Source: Salticus scenicus (taxonomy: Eukaryota > Arthropoda > Arachnida > Araneae > Salticidae). From it: 64,000 bases of DNA. This document shows, piece by piece, positions 32,707 through 44,114 of this stretch. The stretch's first letter is position 1. Every line of letters starts with the position of its first letter. The notes below the pieces were generated by a model. That model made no database searches. It saw only the letters and a program-made list of their open reading frames with translations, and was not told the origin of the DNA. Where the stretch lies: positions 186,941,880 through 187,005,879 of the forward strand of contig OZ005656.1 in the NCBI GenBank assembly GCA_963930645.1, read 5' to 3'. Both the position numbers and the translations under genes were made by a program.

Positions 32707-32734
32707 CAGGTACTCTTTTAAATTGATCGCCCTG
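31989..32734. mobile_element. Tc1/mariner-type deletion derivative (746 bp) with about 230-bp TIRs
   Basis: The ends CAGGGTGATTAGTTTAAAAG and, inverted, CAGGGCGATCAATTTAAAAG are flanked by TA. The arms agree for about 230 bp (ACTGTTGGACTGTTACAAC, CTTTATTTGTGAG). The spacer holds the remnant of a transposase on the - strand. Confidence 0.88.
32247..32405 (-). pseudogene. C-terminal remnant of an IS630/Tc1-mariner transposase
   Basis: On the - strand SPANIDELKQIITEEIS is readable, followed after a one-base slip by VRRVHVCIQKGGEHFQHFL and a stop. Helical N-I-D-E-L-K-x-x-I followed by a ..GGEHFQH.. tail is the end of many Tc1/mariner-type transposases. The DDE catalytic region and the DNA-binding part are missing, so this is about 50 residues of a protein of some 350. 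Confidence 0.8.
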
Positions 32735-32739
32735 TATAT

Positions 32740-33205
32740 AAACTGGTCTTCTATATTTGAGATTTCGTTATTAAAAGTAGTTGAGTTTCAAAGAAATTTA
32801 GATGCATTATTTATTACTTTTATAACATTCTCTATTAAAAAAAAAAAAAAAAAAAAAAAGGCATCCATTAGTATTTTTGAGTGTAAATTAAAGCACATTT
32901 TAATGATTTTGTAGTAAATAAAACCTACCAAAATTAACTTACATTAATTAATATAGTACATTATTATATATCAGGGGCCATAGTCTCCTCCTCTTTTTTT
33001 AAAACACTTTAAGAAATGAGAAATTTGTGCCTTTTTGCTACCACTATTTTTATACAATAATTTCTATAAACTGTTTAATCACGATATATACTACTTTAAA
33101 AAGACAGTAAAGATTTCTTTAAGAAAAAAGTGGTGGCAAAAGAGGCGAAAATTTCTTATCCTTGAAAGCATTCTGAAAATAAAACGGATTCTACGACCCT
33201 GATAT
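32740..33205. other. AT-rich sequence between two MITEs
   Basis: It holds a weak inverted repeat around TTTT...AAAA runs, with GGGGCCATAG at 32974 and CTACGACCCTGATATG at 33191. I assign nothing else. Confidence 0.35.
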
Positions 33206-33207
33206 GC

Positions 33208-33742
33208 ATACTGGGTGATCCAAAAGTTACAGAAAAAATAAAATAAATTATTATTTAAAAAGTACTGACTGTAGCTCTATGCGGTTTTCGCTAAAATGTA
33301 CGGAAAAGAATGTTTATTTTATATATGTATAAGAAAAAATATTAGTTAAATTTTTCACCAACATATCGCGCTGTATTTGCAGTATCTGTCACATTTTAAA
33401 CAGATTCGCCTCATCAAATGACGATACTGAAGCTTTTTTAAGGAGAATTTCCAATGCACAACGTCTGATGGTCAATCTAATAAATGGTGGCCACCACACT
33501 GAGCATTTATGGTCCTAGTTGCATTGTTGAATGTACTGTGCTACTGTAAAAAAATAATTTTACAATTTAAGCGCCACCTGGTGATGAAAATTTAAACTAA
33601 TTTGATAATAAATCTCCTGTTACCTAAACAAAATCCCACGTCTTTCTGTAAATTTCAGTGAAAACCGCATAGTGCTATAGTCAATATTTTTTGAATAATA
33701 TATCTTTTATTTTTTTCGGTGATTTTTGGATCACCCTGTGTA
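33208..33742. mobile_element. Tc1/mariner-type deletion derivative (about 535 bp)
   Basis: The ends are ACTGGGTGATCCAAAAGT and, inverted, ACAGGGTGATCCAAAAAT. The arms share further text (TA.TCAATATTTTT-like, CTATGCGGTTTTC.CT.AAAT) over about 110 bp. The outermost base is uncertain. The spacer holds a transposase tail. Confidence 0.82.
33438..33518 (+). pseudogene. C-terminal remnant of a Tc1/mariner-type transposase
   Basis: Twenty-six codons read LRRISNAQRL, then LINGGHHTEHLWS and the stop TAG. The N-GGH..EHLW ending is the usual C-terminus of these transposases. The frame is intact over this piece; all upstream domains are gone. Confidence 0.78.
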
Positions 33743-34103
33743 TATATATACTTATATATTGATATTTTTCTAAAATGCTTACCAAATACAGAAAACCTAC
33801 ATTTATTTGCTCAATGCTATGGGGATAGCACTTGAAAACGTCTTATAGCATTTTAAGCTTTTCAGTTAAAATTCAATCTTATTTTGCTTTGGTCCGAAAT
33901 TCTTTTGCTCATCTCAAAATAAAAAGATTCTTTTCATTAATAAAAGTTCCATTATTTCCCCTTAAAGTACTATCGTAAAGCAATTCTTCTTTTCTTCAGC
34001 ATCAAAATACACGGCTTATTATAATTCATCAGATATTGTAGTCTAATAAATTAAAGTAAATAATATCAATCATCTTGAAAATTAAATCAATTTAGGATAA
34101 CTA

Positions 34104-34802
34104 CACTGCAAATGCGTGAAACACTTTTGCAACGCTATTAGAACGTAATAGTAATCACTTCTAACTAAAAGTGTTGTGATTGTATTAGGAATGTGTTGCG
34201 ATTGTGTTGCGCGAGGGAAAAAAAAAGTGTTGCGGAAGTGTTGTTGACAATTACAAGGGCAAGAAATGTGTTCAGATAGTGTTTCGGTCAAAATTTAAGA
34301 TCCCACACATATTCTAAACGCTTTTTAGAACATTTCTAAAACACATTCATCTTTAACGCTGAAACACTTTAGAAACGCTTATTAAACAGAATAGCCTATC
34401 CCGTGAAATAATATGCAGACGTTTTCTTAATAATTTGCTCAGCAGTGTGTATTATGGGGATTAGATTCAGAAGGCTGCTAAAGGTGAGAAAACGAAACTA
34501 GTATGTTGTTGTAACAGAAACTAGTATCACAAAATTTTCTTCTATAATTTACTATTAAAATTCATGCAGAGCAAATTTTTTATTCGAATAATTATATTTT
34601 TTTAATTATCACTTATTAAAATTATTTTTCTATGATGAGTGCAAGCGATTTTTACTTCAAATAAGCATAACACTAAATTATGTTTCTTATGCAATTATGT
34701 TTCTTATGAAGTGTTGTAGCTTATAACACCAAAATGTGTTGCTAATTTGAGGACAAAATGTGTTCTTAAATGTGTTATTTTTGTACGCGTGCGTTTGCAG
34801 TG
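34104..34802. mobile_element. MITE-like element (699 bp) with internal GTGTTG repeats
   Basis: The ends are CACTGCAAATGCG and, inverted, CACTGCAAACGCACGC, flanked by TA (34102-34103, 34803-34804). Inside, GTGTT or AACAC occurs many times, often as GTGTTGCG or AAGTGTTG. No transposase is visible. Superfamily uncertain. Confidence 0.65.
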
Positions 34803-34893
34803 TAGTTACTTTGTTTGGCCTGTGTATGTTTCTGTGGTGATTTATTTGACTGACTATTCTTCGTTCTCATTCTTTTCTATTATTATCAAATGG

Positions 34894-34934
<41 letters not shown>

Positions 34935-36041
34935 TGTTCACTGGTATATCAATAATTGTATCTGTCAAACACACACACACACAAAAAAGAAAAAGAAAAG
35001 AAAAAAAAACTCTTATGTGTTCAAAATTTTTTAAAGAATAATAAAAGATAATAAAAAATGTGGAGGATGGGTGGGCAGATGTTTGATTATGGAGGTTGGG
35101 GGGTGTTGTTGGTTGGATGGGTGGGTGGGATGTTGAATTAAACTCAAAAAAAAAAAAAAAAAAAAAAAAACATGAAGGAAGGATTGCTGCATTTATTTTT
35201 ATTCCAAAAATTAATTGGTTGAAAATTGGTTATTAAATACGTTATCAAGGAATGATACAACTCAACTTCTAAAATGCCATTTTCTCCTGTTAAGTTCTCT
35301 GTTTTGCTCGTGTTTTGAATTCAGTTTTTGTGGCCCGTGTTTTGATTTTATTTTATTTTTTCTGGTTGGTGTTTCAATACATCTGGATGGATTATGTCTA
35401 AAATGCCTCTCTTTCATTTCGGGGTGATTGCGGGTTTAGGTTTTGGTTTTATTACGTTTTAGGTTCATGGTGTGTTTTTGTTTTTCTGGAAGGTTTTCTG
35501 TTTTCTGTTTACTGATTTTTTTTTTTTTTTTCATGCATGTGTCTTTTAATCTGGTCTTGGTAGGCTGGGGGAGTGTTGCCGGTGTAAAACTAGTTTAACC
35601 CCACTGGCAAGTCACAAGTCTTGCCGCCTGCCTCCTCTCCTTCCTTTCGTTCTTGGGTTTCATGGGTTGTTTTTTCGTGAATTTCATTTCAGTTTAAGTT
35701 TTTCTGTTGGGATTTTGTTGAGCTGGTTTGTCGTTTCGTTTGTTTTGCGGGCTGTTGGTTGATGAATTTGGTTTCTTTGGATGTGTGTCTTTCATGGCCG
35801 GATGAGTTTTTTTCACCTGTGTGAGCTTCTCCTGCATGGAGGGAATTTTTCATTTTTGTTGGTCTTTGTGGTTTCTGTGGTCTTGTGTCTGTTGCTTGGC
35901 TTTTCTACGTTTGATGGATCATTGTCATATATATGTGTATATGTATATTTTGTTTGGTGTGTATATCTGTCTTTGGTGAATTGTTTGACTAACTATTCTT
36001 CGTTCTCATTCGTTGCTTCTACTATCAGAAGGATTATATAT

Positions 36042-36090
<49 letters not shown>

Positions 36091-36100
36091 CGTTAGTAAA
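34803..36100. repeat. G/T-skewed low-complexity region with a 110-bp duplication and (AT)n tracts
   Basis: The + strand is strongly enriched in G and T between about 35050 and 35990. The text TGTTTGG...TTGACT.ACTATTCTTC and GTTCTCATTC, leading into an AT microsatellite, occurs at about 34812-34930 and 35950-36089, about 1140 bp apart. Frames here (34747-35034, 35781-36089) are long only because the skew excludes stop codons. Confidence 0.6.
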
Positions 36101-36412
36101 ACTACTATTATAAATGGTGGTGCTAAAATTAATTAAATAAATAAAATTGTAGAGCATGTGAAACTAGCACTTGAAAGATTTGAAGTGTATATACGTTACC
36201 TCAACATTCACAATTTAACCATTAGTGGATGACTTAACAATGTCTCTCTCTGCACTGAACATAGACTTGGTAACTTCACTAACTGATATGAACATGAAAT
36301 TAAATTTTAAATGTTTTTCTAACATTTCACTATTTTTTATTTTTTATTTAGTATTTAATATTGTTGTCGTTGTTGTTTTTATTATTATCGCTATAGAGAT
36401 CGTAGAGATCAA

Positions 36413-36498
36413 CACTGTTAAAAAAATGCAACTTTACTGCCATAAATTCTCCGTAATTACAGAAAAATACGTTTTGTTAACATAATCTCTCCGTAATT

Positions 36499-36529
<31 letters not shown>

Positions 36530-36578
36530 CAAATTATAGAGAATTTCTGACAGCAAAGTTGTATTTTTTATAACAGTG
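36413..36578. mobile_element. Small MITE (166 bp), CACTGTTA ends
   Basis: CACTGTTAAAAAAATGCAAC and, inverted, CACTGTTATAAAAAATACAAC begin two arms of about 45 bp (CTTT(A/G)CTG.CA.AAATTCTC). A T run lies in the loop. I see no clear target duplication. Confidence 0.65.
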
Positions 36579-36579
36579 A

Positions 36580-37185
36580 AGTTAATTTATTTCCGTACAA
36601 CCACATTACAAAACTTATGCATAATATCAAAATGAAAAACTTTTCAGTAAACTGTTTCACAAAAGAAGTTCAATAACTTTATGAAATCCCAAAGTTCAAA
36701 TCTCGCCGACTGCTGAGACTGAATTCAAAAAAAGACTCAGTTAGCAATAATACATAAGTGACTGCTGTTGTCAAAAAAGATACTTCTTATAAAAAGAAAA
36801 TTTCCTCTTTAGATCCGTTCAAAGAGGGTGTGGTGAATCACGATTAGGGAATCTCAGCATGAAAAATCCGGTTTATTCTTTTCATTCTGTCCTTAAAGTC
36901 TTTTTGATGAATGATTTGGTATACTTGAAAAATAACTGAGGATTTTACACTCGCATATTCACACGCGCGATTTTAGAATGGTTTCAAAAACTTCAATCAC
37001 ACTTGAAAAGGAAAAATTTCGCAATATGCCTTAGGAATTATTTTAATACTAAGAAAGAAGAAAAAAAAAAAACTTGAAATAAAATTATATAATTGAAATT
37101 TTTTATATTTCCCGTTGAATATCGAAATCAAAGTTCGTTGAAAAAAAAATGCTCAGCTTTATACAAAATTATAATTTTGTAGGTA
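36580..37185. other. Intergenic sequence without recognisable features
   Basis: Mixed AT-rich sequence. No gene, repeat or duplication was recognised. Confidence 0.45.
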
Positions 37186-37189
37186 GTTG

Positions 37190-37440
37190 CATAAACAATA
37201 ATTTTTTATTCTCGGATGTTGGTGCTGGTGCTAAGGACGACAGACTATACAGGGGTCCTAGGCGTGGGTAGAATGCCTTTCCTGTCTGTATAGGTTTTTC
37301 TAGGGAATCATAATCGGTATTTATGTATGTTTCCGATTTTTTTTTTTTTTTAAAAGGAAAACTCCAAATTACTAGGCCGATAACCGGAGTTAAACCTGGA
37401 ATCAGTTTCGAGAGCAAAACCTCTCGGCCTCTGGTGGGGC
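37190..37440 (-). mobile_element. tRNA-like SINE segment
   Basis: On the - strand GGCCGAGAGGTTTTGCTCTC (box-A-like, as in Leu/Ser tRNAs) is followed by CCAGGTTTAACTCCGG (box B with two changes). The body then continues through an A run to CCTATACAGACAGG...CCTGTATAG. No target duplication was found. Confidence 0.5.
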
Positions 37441-37699
37441 TCTTCTATTCTCAAATTTTGAGTTCTTAATATGAAAGAAGTTTTTTTGATTATCTACTAA
37501 CAAAAATTAAATTAAATTAAAAGCTATACAAAATGAAATGAAATATTTTATAAAATAAAATAAAACAGTTCTCTTAGTCTATAAAGTTTGAACTAGAAGG
37601 CTCGACTTGTTTATTGTTCATTGAGTTTATAATTCCTACTTTTTCAAATTCATCAATTTTAAGTTTCTATGCATTCATTTTCACCATCAGTCCTTTCCC

Positions 37700-38075
37700 C
37701 CTAAAAAAAAAAAAAAAAAAAAAAAAGGAAAGAGAAAGAGAAAGAGAAAGAAAGGAAAGAAATCTTTTGATTTTAAAAGGTTTTAAATTCAAGGTCATGA
37801 ATTCATAGTCCCTTTCCAAAAACTTTTCAAAAAGAAAAGAAAAAAAAAAAAGAAAGAGAGAGAGAGAGAAAAGAAAGGAAAATACGTTTTAAAAAAAGCA
37901 TTCAAGTTCAAGGTCACAAACTAATATAACTATTTTCAAACCTTTTCAAATAGGAAAAAGAAAAAAAAAAAAAAAAAAAAAGAAAGAAAAAAAGAAGAAG
38001 AAAAAAAAGCTTCAGATTAAAAAAATTATTTAAGTTCTTATTAATGAATTCTTAGCCTAATTTTAAACATTAATC
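37700..38075. repeat. Tandem repeat of about 120 bp, three units, each with a purine tract
   Basis: Each unit starts with A-rich/GA-rich sequence (GAAAGAGAAAGAGAAAG and relatives at about 37703, 37838 and 37956) and ends TTCAA(A/C)-rich text with TTTCAAA. Units 1 and 2 contain TTCAAGGTCA (37789, 37909). Confidence 0.65.
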
Positions 38076-38079
38076 TAAC

Positions 38080-38434
38080 ATTTTTTATTACATTTTTTTT
38101 TTTTTTTTTTCAGAAAAGGGACAACTTCAAAGGGTGAATATAGCATGTACTTGAATCAATTGCTAACATGGTAATTTTTCGAAAGCTGCCACGGCTCTTC
38201 TGATTTATTTATAATATTTCAAGTGCTAGTTTCATGCTCTACCTTTTTTATTTATTTAACTTTAGCATGGCTATTTCTAATAATAATTTTAGTAATGGTT
38301 TTCCATAATTAGATAAAGCAAATATTCTACTTAGAAACAACGGTACTAAGAGAAAGAGAATAAAAAAGGGAATACTTTAACCCCAAATTCGAAATATTAC
38401 AGATAAACTGGAGAAGTGGTGGCTCTAACATCCT

Positions 38435-38466
<32 letters not shown>

Positions 38467-39265
38467 CATTAAGAATAATGTTTATTTAAAATAATTTCTG
38501 TATTTATTACAGTATCATGTAAAAAATGTAAAAAAAAAAAAAAATACTTATCAGGTTTTATATTTAAAATTAAACCAGTAATTATAACTCATTTTCAATT
38601 ATTCAGAACGGTGTTAAATTTAATCAAAGACTGTAATTTTCGATCGTGATTAAAAATTTTTGTGACCCTCCTAATGCTTCATTTAAGTTAGTTGAACAGA
38701 ACTATATGACAGGGTCCCCATCGCACTTTCTTGTAAAAAGTTAACTACTTCAAAACAGAATGGATCTTAATAAATATCGAGTCTTAAATTATATGATATA
38801 TTAAAAAAAGAAAATAAATTCATCTGAATGAATTCATCAGAATTCATTCTAATTCATCAGAATGCCCACGTTGTTCTTATTTTTAACCAACATCACGTGT
38901 TATTTAAAACAGTCTTCACATTCGAGGGTGCGATTGTGAGAATCCTTTTTCACATTGTTCATAAAGTATTTCCTCTTTTTTTTCAGGTGCATTGGTTAAT
39001 ATGTTAATTGCTAAAGACTGTGATCCCTTGTTTTTAATTTCCCGAATTCCTTGATTTAAAAAAAGAAAGGGGGGGGGGGTGATTGAGTAATCATTTTAAA
39101 GCATTTCTTAATTCTAAAGATTTAAGAAAATATATAAAGAAGTGTGTATTTTATTAATAAAAAGCTACAAAGTATGGAAGCTAAAAGTTTGGAATTACAT
39201 ATGAAATAATTTTGATTATTCCAGTTACTGTACTTTTATAAAACACTCTTTGATTACATTAAATC
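38080..39265. other. AT-rich intergenic sequence
   Basis: T tracts at 38090 and 38438, a run of G at 39069-39079 and repeated GAATTCATC text (38830-38860) are the only notable items. No gene. Confidence 0.45.
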
Positions 39266-39268
39266 AAA

Positions 39269-39778
39269 TTAACCCTTAACTGCGCCTGACGTATATATTC
39301 GTCTCCCTAAGCCGATGTGTTAACTGCCCCGGGCGTATATATGCGCTTTTCGGAAGTATGATCAGTGCTGCCAGATTTGAGGGAAATTTTTATTCAACAT
39401 CCACCGTTAAATTTTACTTGTTACGGTTACCTAATTACATAGGCGATTTCCGTGAAAAATGTTTCGAAACAATTAGTAAATCGTTTCAATTAAAATTTAG
39501 TGGTGGGTGTTAAATAAAAATTTCCCTCAATCTGGCAGCACTGAGTATGATCCGTTGCGTTGCGCTGCTACCAGTGAATATAGTCCCGTGGTTTTGGAAT
39601 GCAATAAAATGATCTTAAATGTGACCTTGGTAGTATTTACGATGGATTTGCTTATTTCAGAGATGAGGGGAGTGGGAGAAATCAGGAAAGGATTGTTTCT
39701 GGAAAAGGGAACGTGCGCCTGTGTGAAAAACGGGAAGCCAATCTCGTAAATTTTTCTCGGAGGTAAGGGGAAGAGGTT
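39269..39778. other. Possible piggyBac-like remnant around the hAT MITE
   Basis: TTAA followed by CCCTTAACTGCGCC begins at 39269, resembling piggyBac-type ends, and a TTAA lies at 39777. Two related motifs (CTGACGTATATATTCG, CGGGCGTATATATGCG) sit at the left. The right end does not match well, and the internal frame is unrecognised. Confidence 0.2.
39363..39543. mobile_element. hAT-type MITE (181 bp) with 8-bp TSD
   Basis: CAGTGCTGCCAGATTTGAGG and, inverted, CAGTGCTGCCAGATTGAGGG start arms of about 55 bp. AGTATGAT flanks both sides exactly (39355-39362 and 39544-39551). Both CAG...CTG ends and the 8-bp duplication are hAT traits. Confidence 0.88.
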
Positions 39779-39779
39779 A

Positions 39780-40190
39780 ATTTTCATACAGATCAATTGA
39801 TAAGAAATTGAGCAATTCTTTCTGCATTTATGATAAAAATTTAGATTCTGAATATTTTAGCACCATCGTTCTTTCACCACAAAAGGAAAAAGAAAAAAAA
39901 TATATATGTAACAAACTTCCCTTTTTAATATTTACTTGATTTTTTACAATTATTTAATTTGCATGCTTGTAATTCTTGAAGTAATAATAAAAATATTAAT
40001 AATAATAATAATAATCTAAATGTAGACTATGTAATGTGTCGCGGATGTTTTAAAAGTTTCACTTAAATTTATTTGTTAAAGTAATGGGAAAATTCTATAC
40101 TTTTTTTTCCCTGTGTGAATACTGTTATAACCACATGGCCGCCTTGGGGAAAAAAAAAAAAATCGCTACTGTTTTGTAATGCACTGAAAA
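39780..40190. other. AT-rich sequence
   Basis: An AATAAT microsatellite (40000-40015) and A runs. Nothing else is recognised. Confidence 0.5.
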
Positions 40191-40958
40191 AAGGTTATAT
40201 CATCTTGACATTAGAAATATAACTATATATTAGAAGATGATCATTTTCATTATTATATGTAAATTTCACATTTTAATATAAGAAAAAATAAAAGAAAAGA
40301 AAAAAAAGAATCAAGTAATTTTAAATTATAACTGCATTGCGGAAAAAACAACTCAGTTAACGGGTATATCAAATCGAGGATTAAATAATTCATTATGTTT
40401 TAATTCTTGATTCGACATCAAGAGAAATCACACTTAAAAATAAATAAATAAATAATAATATTAATATGGCATTTAATTATACATATATATTATTTAAAAA
40501 TATTATCTCATTCTTTTAAAGAATGAGATTTTAGAGTTTATTTTATTATCTTAAATTATACTTTTCAAAAAAAAAAAAATCAAAAAATCAAAAAATTAAT
40601 TAAAATAATAAATAAAGAAATTAAATAATTAAAATAATAAATAAAGAAATTAATTAAAATAATAAAAAAAGGTTATATCATCTTGACATTAGAAATATAA
40701 CTATATATTAGAAGATGATCATTTTCATTATCATATGTAAATTTCACATTTTAATATAAGAAAAAATAAAATAAAAGAAAAATAAAGAAAAAAAGAATCA
40801 AGTAATTTTACATTATAACTGTATTTCGGAAAAAACAACTCAGTTAACGGGTATATCAGAACGAGGATTAAATAATTCATTATGTTTTAATTCTTGATTC
40901 GACATCAAGAGAAATCACACTTAAAAATAAATAAATAAATAATAATATTAATATGGCA

Positions 40959-40995
<37 letters not shown>

Positions 40996-41110
40996 TAAAA
41001 ATATTATCTCATTCTTTTAAAGAATGAGATTTTAGAGTTTATTTTATTATCTTAAATTATACTTTTCAAAAAAAAAAAAAAAAAAAAATCAAAAAAATAA
41101 TTAAAATAAT
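40191..41110. repeat. Recent tandem duplication, offset 478 bp
   Basis: GGTTATATCATCTTGACATT starts at 40193 and 40671, and the two copies agree almost base for base for about 430 bp. Differences are mainly in A and AT runs. Each copy has a perfect 12-bp-stem hairpin (ATCTCATTCTTT/AAAGAATGAGAT) and TTCTTGAT.....ATCAAGA. Confidence 0.88.
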
Positions 41111-42223
41111 AAAGAAAAATAAAGATCTGCATTATGAAACTTTACTCTGAGAAAATACTTTCATTTAACTTTAATAGCTTGCTTTAAAATTACTAGTTTT
41201 AGATAATAAAATAAATTAAAATTTTCTTGTTTCTTTAAACAAAAAAAAAAAAAAAAAAAACAAGAAATATTTTTAACATAAAATAAACAAAAAACTACTG
41301 AATTAAAATATTTACACATTTTTAAAGAAATGTGTTTGGGATTATTCGCAAGAAAATATTAGTTTTTAAAAGGTTTAAAACCTCCGATAGATGGCGTATC
41401 ATCCAGATGCAGTAAATAATATCCTTCAGCCGGGTCGCGGGATGAGTTCATTTTGAAATCGAAATCTCTTTTGAGAGCTATTGTAAAGCGTAAAGGGTTT
41501 AGAGCAATGAACAAAATTTCTTTTTTATTTTTTAAACTTTAGTAATATACAAGCAATAGTATTATAGAAAAACAAAATTCTTAACTATATTTGCAATTTT
41601 GATTTATTTAGTAATCGGCATCCAGATTAGACTGTATGGTTAATTGATTATTTTTTCAATATCAATCTTTAAACAGAACACTTCAGTACCTCTAAAAAGA
41701 ATGGTTGAACCACTGTGATAATTTTTAACAAAGTTATTGCTTTTTATCATTTTTAACAATAAAAATAAGTTTAAGAAAAAGCATTTATTTAAATTGAATT
41801 TCTTTTAACATTTGATCGCATTACTTCTCTGAGATGAAAATCCTTTGTATTCATCTTGGAAGATAATTTTAATAAATATAAATTTTAGTAAATAATTCGC
41901 ACTGCGTGAGTTTGTATAGGAAAATATAGAAGAAAATTCTGTAATGGCCACAACTCATTAATTTTTGAAGAATTTTCATGCATTTTTAAATATTGCGTCA
42001 GTTTTTTTATTTCACGTTATAAATATAATACTTGACAATTCATAAAAATCCATTTAAAAAGGGGGAAGAAAACATAAAACAGGAGTCTAATATTATTTAT
42101 TTAACTATAAGATTACTTATGAAATTATTTCCTATTTAAATTAAGTTTCTTTTTCACTAACGATTTAAATAATAGACAAAATTTCCTTTTTAAGTTATTG
42201 AGATAAAATATATAGATGAATAT

Positions 42224-42293
<70 letters not shown>

Positions 42294-42650
42294 CTCATAC
42301 ATTGAGTCGTTTTTTAAAATTAAAGTGTAGAAGACACATACAAACGATTTCAAATTTTAGAGTTTGGGGCATTTGGTATTTAAAAATTATCTTTTTTCGC
42401 TCCCCCCCCCCCCCCACCTTCCGAAACTCTAATTTACTGTTGGAAATCTGATTGAGAATCTGAAAAATTTGTAATATATTCATATACAGATTGTACAACA
42501 CTCAATTTTTAATAAATGTAATGTCTAGAATTTTTTTTTTTTAATGTTTATTATTACATAATACAGTAAATAAAAAAAAAAAAAAAAAATCGACAGCAAA
42601 TGAATAATATGAACGAAAATCATATCATATTTACAAACTGTTAACGTAAA
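41110..42650. other. AT-rich intergenic sequence with a long (AT)n microsatellite
   Basis: (AT)n runs from about 42227 to 42289. A C run lies at 42405-42416. A slightly GC-rich patch (CCGGGTCGCGGGATGAG, about 41430) has no frame. No gene. Confidence 0.5.
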
Positions 42651-42655
42651 ATAAA

Positions 42656-42790
42656 GTCGGCAGCAAAATTATTCGAGCACTAGCAATAATTCCTATGTAA
42701 AAAAGTACACTTAATACTGTTTTGTTAAATAAATCCTTGTCGATAAAAAATTCTTAGTCAGTCTAAGAACATGATTCGGCAAGGATTATA
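42656..42790 (+). mobile_element. 5' part of a CAGTCGGCAGC-family MITE
   Basis: AGTCGGCAGCAAAATTATTC, GAGCACTAGCAATAATTCCT and GTACACTTAATACTGTTTTG match the left half of the copy at 23257. It continues with an internal CTTAGTCAGTCTAAG hairpin, and the right end is missing. Confidence 0.75.
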
Positions 42791-42799
42791 TACATTACA

Positions 42800-43140
42800 A
42801 TGAAACAATTTGTTTAATTGCAAATTAGTAAAAACAAAGTACAGATTAGGAGCTTTGTACTAATAAAGATAAATAAATTATTTTTACATTCTATTACGCT
42901 GTATTAAGATATTTATTATTTTTGTAGTGCCTTTTACACCACTGCCTTATCATTATTTTATAATTTTAAGGGCGAAAGAATATTTAAAAAAAATACTAGC
43001 AATATTGAAAATTAAAAAACTCATATTTGGAAAAAAAATCTGGCCAAAAAAAAAAAAAAAAAAAAAAAAAAATCAATAAATCCCTGAAAATTAAACAAAT
43101 TGGTCATTCATTTGTATTATAATCGAAAATAATAATTAAA
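42800..43140. other. AT-rich sequence
   Basis: An A run near 43047-43072 and nothing else recognisable. Confidence 0.5.
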
Positions 43141-43730
43141 AATAAATAAATAAAAATGCCACGTAATAAATTTTTAATATGGAATATTCATTTAAAATCG
43201 CCATATTTTTCTTAGTATACAACTAATTTCCTCTTTTACAAAATCACCGCGCATATGATAACGGTATTCCTATCATCATAGAACTGCATCGATGTAAAAT
43301 CCTAAGAAATAAAATAATTATGCTCATATAAAATATACATATAAACATATTAAAAATTTACCGCGGAGATCAGTAAACGGCAGACTTCGGAGAAACCCCG
43401 AATAGATATTTATATTAAAATAACAATAATAATAACAACAATAAACCCTAATAAATAAATCATTTAAATAAATTTGGAGCAAATTGATACTTGTACTATA
43501 ATAGTACATAATAATTATAAATAAATAAATAAAATATCGCGTGATTATTTTCCAGCGTCGAATATTCATTTAAAATTGTCATATTTTTCTTACTGTATAC
43601 AACTAATTTCCTCTTTCACAAATTAGGTATTTATATCCACATCAACCCTCTACTATAAAAATCCCCATATCACCACGCATATGATAACGACATTATTACA
43701 CTCATACAACCACCTCGATGTAAAAACCGC
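43140..43730. repeat. Diverged tandem duplication, offset about 378 bp
   Basis: GAATATTCATTTAAAAT, ATATTTTTCTTA..GTATAC, AACTAATTTCCTCTTT, CACGCATATGATAACG and TCGATGTAAAA occur in the same order at about 43180-43300 and 43560-43710. Confidence 0.7.
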
Positions 43731-43849
43731 AAAAAGGAAACCAATAAAAAAAAAATTATATACATATAAAGAAAATATCATTTGGTAAAATAATCATAAA
43801 CAACCTGTTAGTCCCCCTACATACAAAACATTCAAGTTCCACTCCATCT

Positions 43850-44112
43850 AAAACGGAGTTTATGAGATGCTAGAAGAATGGCAAAGCATTGAAAGTAAGT
43901 GGGCAATAAAATTTCGGAGCGTATTTAAGTGTCGTATGAAACGCACATAAAACTGTCGGCGTTTAAAAGGACCCCCGTCCGGCAGCGACGTATGAGATCT
44001 CATCGGCGAAGCTTCGACGGGAAATGGTATATTCGCTATGCGGACGCCGACGGCAGAAAGAGAATCGGATCATCGGCAGTTTACTCTTTAATACGTTCTA
44101 TCGTTATGAGAT
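43850..44112. promoter_or_regulatory. CpG-rich island, possible promoter or first exon
   Basis: From about 43910 to 44090 the sequence is rich in CG dinucleotides (GTCCGGCAGCGACG, CATCGGCGAAGCTTCGACGG, GCGGACGCCGACGG), in sharp contrast to its AT-rich flanks. It includes a 12-bp palindrome ATGAGATCTCAT (43993-44004). TATTTAAG (43922) is a TATA-like motif. Open frames exist on both strands: + 43929-44114 with SFDGKWYIRYADADGRKR, and a short one starting at ATGCTAGAAGAATGG (43867). I recognise none of them. It could be a gene start, a gene fragment or a GC-rich element. Confidence 0.35.
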
Positions 44113-44114
44113 AG

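Noticed and set aside
34747..36089. Hydrophobic frames ending in Tyr-Ile repeats
   Set aside because: They are produced by G/T skew and (AT)n microsatellites.
39507..39749. 80-codon frame as a gene
   Set aside because: It starts within the hAT MITE arm, has no recognised domain, and the reverse strand is equally open.
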